Below are positions 62,613 through 64,000 of a DNA stretch of 64,000 nt, piece by piece (the first letter of the stretch is position 1; each line of letters opens with the position of its first letter). The translations under genes and the position numbers were made by a program. The stretch comes from Clostridium sp. OF09-36 (GTDB taxonomy: Bacteria > Bacillota > Clostridia > Lachnospirales > Lachnospiraceae): NCBI RefSeq assembly GCF_003481985.1, contig NZ_QUMD01000009.1:59748-123747 (forward strand), written 5' to 3'. The notes under the pieces were generated by a model, which worked only from the letters and a program-made list of their open reading frames with translations, ran no database searches and had not been told where the DNA came from.

Positions 62613-62743
62613 TGTCCGCTGTATCAGTAGTACATAGTTATCTGGAGATGGATCCAGATCTGTTGTTCCGTGTTGCGGCAGCAAACTACACGCTTTCGAT
62701 GGAGCAGATCGCGGCAGTGCTGATGCAGATAAGGAGCCAATAA
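62612..62743 (+). CDS. Unrecognised microprotein (43 aa), coupled to the preceding gene
   Basis: 43 residues: 'VVHSYLEMDPDLLFRVAAAN', then 'MEQIAAVLMQIRSQ'. It begins within the stop codon of the 190-residue gene (TAATG) and has GGAGGAGG upstream, strong evidence of real translation. Family unknown. Confidence 0.55.
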   Translation: MSAVSVVHSYLEMDPDLLFRVAAANYTLSMEQIAAVLMQIRSQ

Positions 62744-62842
62744 GTATGATAAGAAATAAAGGTAGCCCGAACAAATTAACCGAGAGTTCATTAACAGTAA
62801 CGATAAATTATGATAAGATATTTTTATAAGGAGATTACTATT

Positions 62843-63037
62843 ATGTCGAAGAAAAAAACATCAGAAACTCCACAATATATCACCGTGCCAGATGCGGCAA
62901 GTATTCTTGGAGTTCAAAAAGCGTATATTTATCAACTGATCAATCAGGGTTTTATCCCAGCTTACCGCGTAATGCCTCGAAAAACACTTCTTATCCGGAG
63001 CGAGCTGGATAGTTATGTCCACGCGCAACAGATTTAA
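62843..63037 (+). CDS. xis: Excisionase / helix-turn-helix DNA-binding protein
   Basis: 64 residues with the MerR-like winged helix of the excisionase family: 'ITVPDAASILGVQKAYIYQL' and 'VMPRKTLLIRSELDSYVHA'. AAGGAG precedes ATG 62843. It lies about 115 bp from the right attachment repeat, the expected place for a recombination directionality factor. The integrase gene that normally accompanies it is absent. Confidence 0.8.
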   Translation: MSKKKTSETPQYITVPDAASILGVQKAYIYQLINQGFIPAYRVMPRKTLLIRSELDSYVHAQQI

Positions 63038-63151
63038 AGATTATACGCAAAGGAAAAAAGGATATAGATTATTGGGGTAACACTGGGAGAACAAAGTTAT
63101 AATCCAAATAGTTCCTGTATTTACGCCATTTATAGCGGACAGAGTAGCCGC

Positions 63152-63265
63152 TTCGTAATGCGTGGGTCGCCGGTTCGAGTCTGGCCAGGAGCTTATAGGA
63201 AAGCAGAAAAATCTCCCAGAAAGCAAGGAACATTAAGGGTTTCCGGCCGGATGGGGGATTTTTTG
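63152..63265. repeat. Right attachment repeat (attR), partial tRNA-Thr copy
   Basis: TTCGTAATGCGTGGGTCGCC...GGCCAGGAGCT repeats the 3' half of tRNA-Thr with one change (TCCGG to TCTGG), followed by the same AATCTCCC...GGGGGATTTTTT hairpin. The 5' half of the tRNA is absent, so it is not a functional tRNA. Confidence 0.85.
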
Positions 63266-63352
63266 TTATCTGCATGAAATAAACCAAACTTTATGATTGC
63301 GGATAAAAACTCGACAAAATTCTATGAAAACACGTCAAACAAGTAAAAGCAA

Positions 63353-63382
63353 TTGACATGATTTTTCAAAAAATAGTATAAT
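63353..63382 (+). promoter_or_regulatory. Promoter in front of the kinase fragment
   Basis: TTGACA at 63353-63358 and TATAAT at 63377-63382 with an 18-bp spacer. It reads into a truncated kinase gene with no start codon at the usual distance. Confidence 0.6.
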
Positions 63383-63397
63383 TTCTGTAAAAAAGTA

Positions 63398-63739
63398 GGC
63401 AAAGCATTTCTGGAGAAGATATTCCTCCCATTTGAACGGGAAAACACAGCTACGATCAGCGGACATACCGGTACAGGACTGGGACTTGCCGTTACGAAGC
63501 GCTATATTGATGCCATGGGTGGGGAAATCCATGTTTCCTCTGAGGTTGGAAAAGGAACTGAAATCATTGTATCATTGCATCAGAAGCTGTCAGAAAAGCC
63601 GGAAAAAGATGCAGAAGCCGTATCCTTGGAAGAAGCTAAGAAAACCTTCTATGGAAAGCGTCTTCTGATCGTAGAAGACAATGACTTAAACCGTGAGATT
63701 GAAGCTGCGATCCTGGAAGATGCGGGATTTTTAGGATAA
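63398..63739 (+). pseudogene. Histidine kinase / receiver fragment
   Basis: The frame encodes the end of a kinase ATPase domain ('FLEKIFLPFERENTATISGH', 'GTGLGLAVTKRYIDAMGG') and the first 25 residues of a receiver ('RLLIVEDNDLNREIEAAILE'), then stops. Both the sensor/HisKA part and most of the receiver are missing. It lies between attR and the IS200/IS605 left end, so it is a remnant of a larger gene. Confidence 0.8.
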
Positions 63740-63784
63740 CAAGCGGGAATCCTCGGTTATTCAATTGCCGAGATGAAAGCGTCT

Positions 63785-63830
63785 GAAACGCAAGCGAAAT
63801 CGAAAGTTTGTTCGATTTTGCTTGCGTTTC
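63785..63830. repeat. Left-end hairpin of an IS200/IS605 element
   Basis: GAAACGCAAGCGAAATCGAA and TTCGATTTTGCTTGCGTTTC form a 20-bp stem (one G-T pair) around a 6-base loop. It sits 26 bp before the tnpA start, the arrangement of IS200/IS605 ends, which are recognised as imperfect hairpins. Confidence 0.75.
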
Positions 63831-63856
63831 TTTCTGTATGATAGTATACTATGCGT

Positions 63857-64000
63857 ATGAAAGAAAAATTAATACATTCAAGAACTTGTGGATACAATAT
63901 CAACTACCATGTGGTGTGGTCTGTGAAATATCGCAGGAAGATTTTATCGGCAGAGATTGAGACTTATCTAAAAGAACTGGTTCAGAAAATAGCATCCGAT
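63857..64000 (+). CDS. tnpA: IS200/IS605 transposase TnpA, 3' end outside window
   Basis: The first 48 residues include 'CGYNINYHVVWSVKYRRKIL', the typical N-terminal strand of HUH-type TnpA ('YHLVWVTKYRR' in homologues). The HUH motif and catalytic Tyr would lie beyond the window. ATG 63857 or ATG 63851 could be used; the ribosome binding site is weak, as usual for IS200. Confidence 0.85.
   Translation, partial: MKEKLIHSRTCGYNINYHVVWSVKYRRKILSAEIETYLKELVQKIASD

Larger units (their letters stand above)
52605..63265. mobile_element. Decayed integrated element at tRNA-Thr (phage/ICE-like)
   Basis: The segment between the two attachment repeats carries an excisionase-like protein at the right end, RusA, phage tail assembly chaperone and tape-measure remnants, an orphan antitoxin, two hybrid kinases and several small unknown genes. 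There is no integrase, replication or capsid gene, so it is not autonomous and has probably lost parts by deletion. In-frame stops in the tail genes show true decay here, in contrast to the frameshifts elsewhere. Confidence 0.7.
63785..64000 (+). mobile_element. IS200/IS605 family insertion sequence, right part outside window
   Basis: End hairpin plus the first 48 codons of an IS200-type TnpA. The element continues beyond the window, so its right end and any TnpB cannot be judged. Confidence 0.75.

Noticed and set aside
63041..63226. Minus-strand frame near attR reading 'SWPDSNRRPTHYEA'
   Set aside because: This is the familiar translation of tRNA and attachment-site sequence, not a protein gene; the homologous frame exists opposite tRNA-Thr at 52.6 kb.

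Overview
The window looks like chromosomal DNA of a Lachnospiraceae-type Clostridium relative. The support is gene content: a DUF6465 Lys/Ala-rich protein, DUF1576, DUF3877, an acyl-CoA/oxaloacetate-type Na+ decarboxylase cluster, cadherin-like surface proteins, and a GntR-mcsA-mcsB-clpC-radA block. Strong AGGAGG-type ribosome binding sites, frequent TTG/GTG starts and moderate GC agree. This placement is inference; there is no rRNA gene in the window.

Layout. 1-7.3 kb: azlCD, a DUF6465 protein, an rRNA m5C methyltransferase, a DUF1576 membrane protein, an RluA pseudouridine synthase preceded by a small DinB-tail-like protein, and a D-Ala-D-Ala carboxypeptidase. 7.4-12.8 kb: a five-gene biotin-dependent Na+-translocating decarboxylase operon that carries both an acyl-CoA-type and an oxaloacetate-type carboxyltransferase. 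13-17 kb: two exported cell-surface proteins. 17-24 kb: a Clp protein-quality-control operon led by a GntR regulator, then radA and tRNA-Trp. 24-37 kb: a DinG-like helicase, LysR, YihY, a heterodimeric ABC exporter, a two-gene ChrA transporter, a monofunctional transglycosylase with a striking leader, a GNAT enzyme and an M28 peptidase. 37.6-42.4 kb: an accessory island with an HsdR_N-type nuclease protein, a nuclease-NTPase fusion and a Fic protein (candidate defence or toxin module). 42.5-46.5 kb: FMN riboswitch and ribD-ribE-ribBA-ribH. 46.6-52.3 kb: an ACT protein, DUF3877, an EamA transporter, a protease-less Lon-like AAA protein and an EAL phosphodiesterase. 52.3-52.65 kb: tRNA-Pro, tRNA-Glu, tRNA-Thr.

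52.6-63.27 kb is a decayed integrated element. The 3' part of tRNA-Thr plus the following hairpin is duplicated about 10.5 kb downstream. Between the copies lie RusA, phage tail-gene remnants, two hybrid histidine kinases, an orphan RelB-like antitoxin, small unknown proteins and an excisionase, but no integrase. Past the right copy are a kinase fragment and the left end of an IS200/IS605 element that runs off the window.

Important caveat. At least a dozen genes, including mcsA, mcsB, radA and the T-stem of tRNA-Trp, are disrupted by one-base changes, mostly loss of one C or G from a short run, and concentrated at 13-24 kb. This looks more like consensus error than gene decay, so the frameshifted genes are annotated as reconstructed full-length loci.
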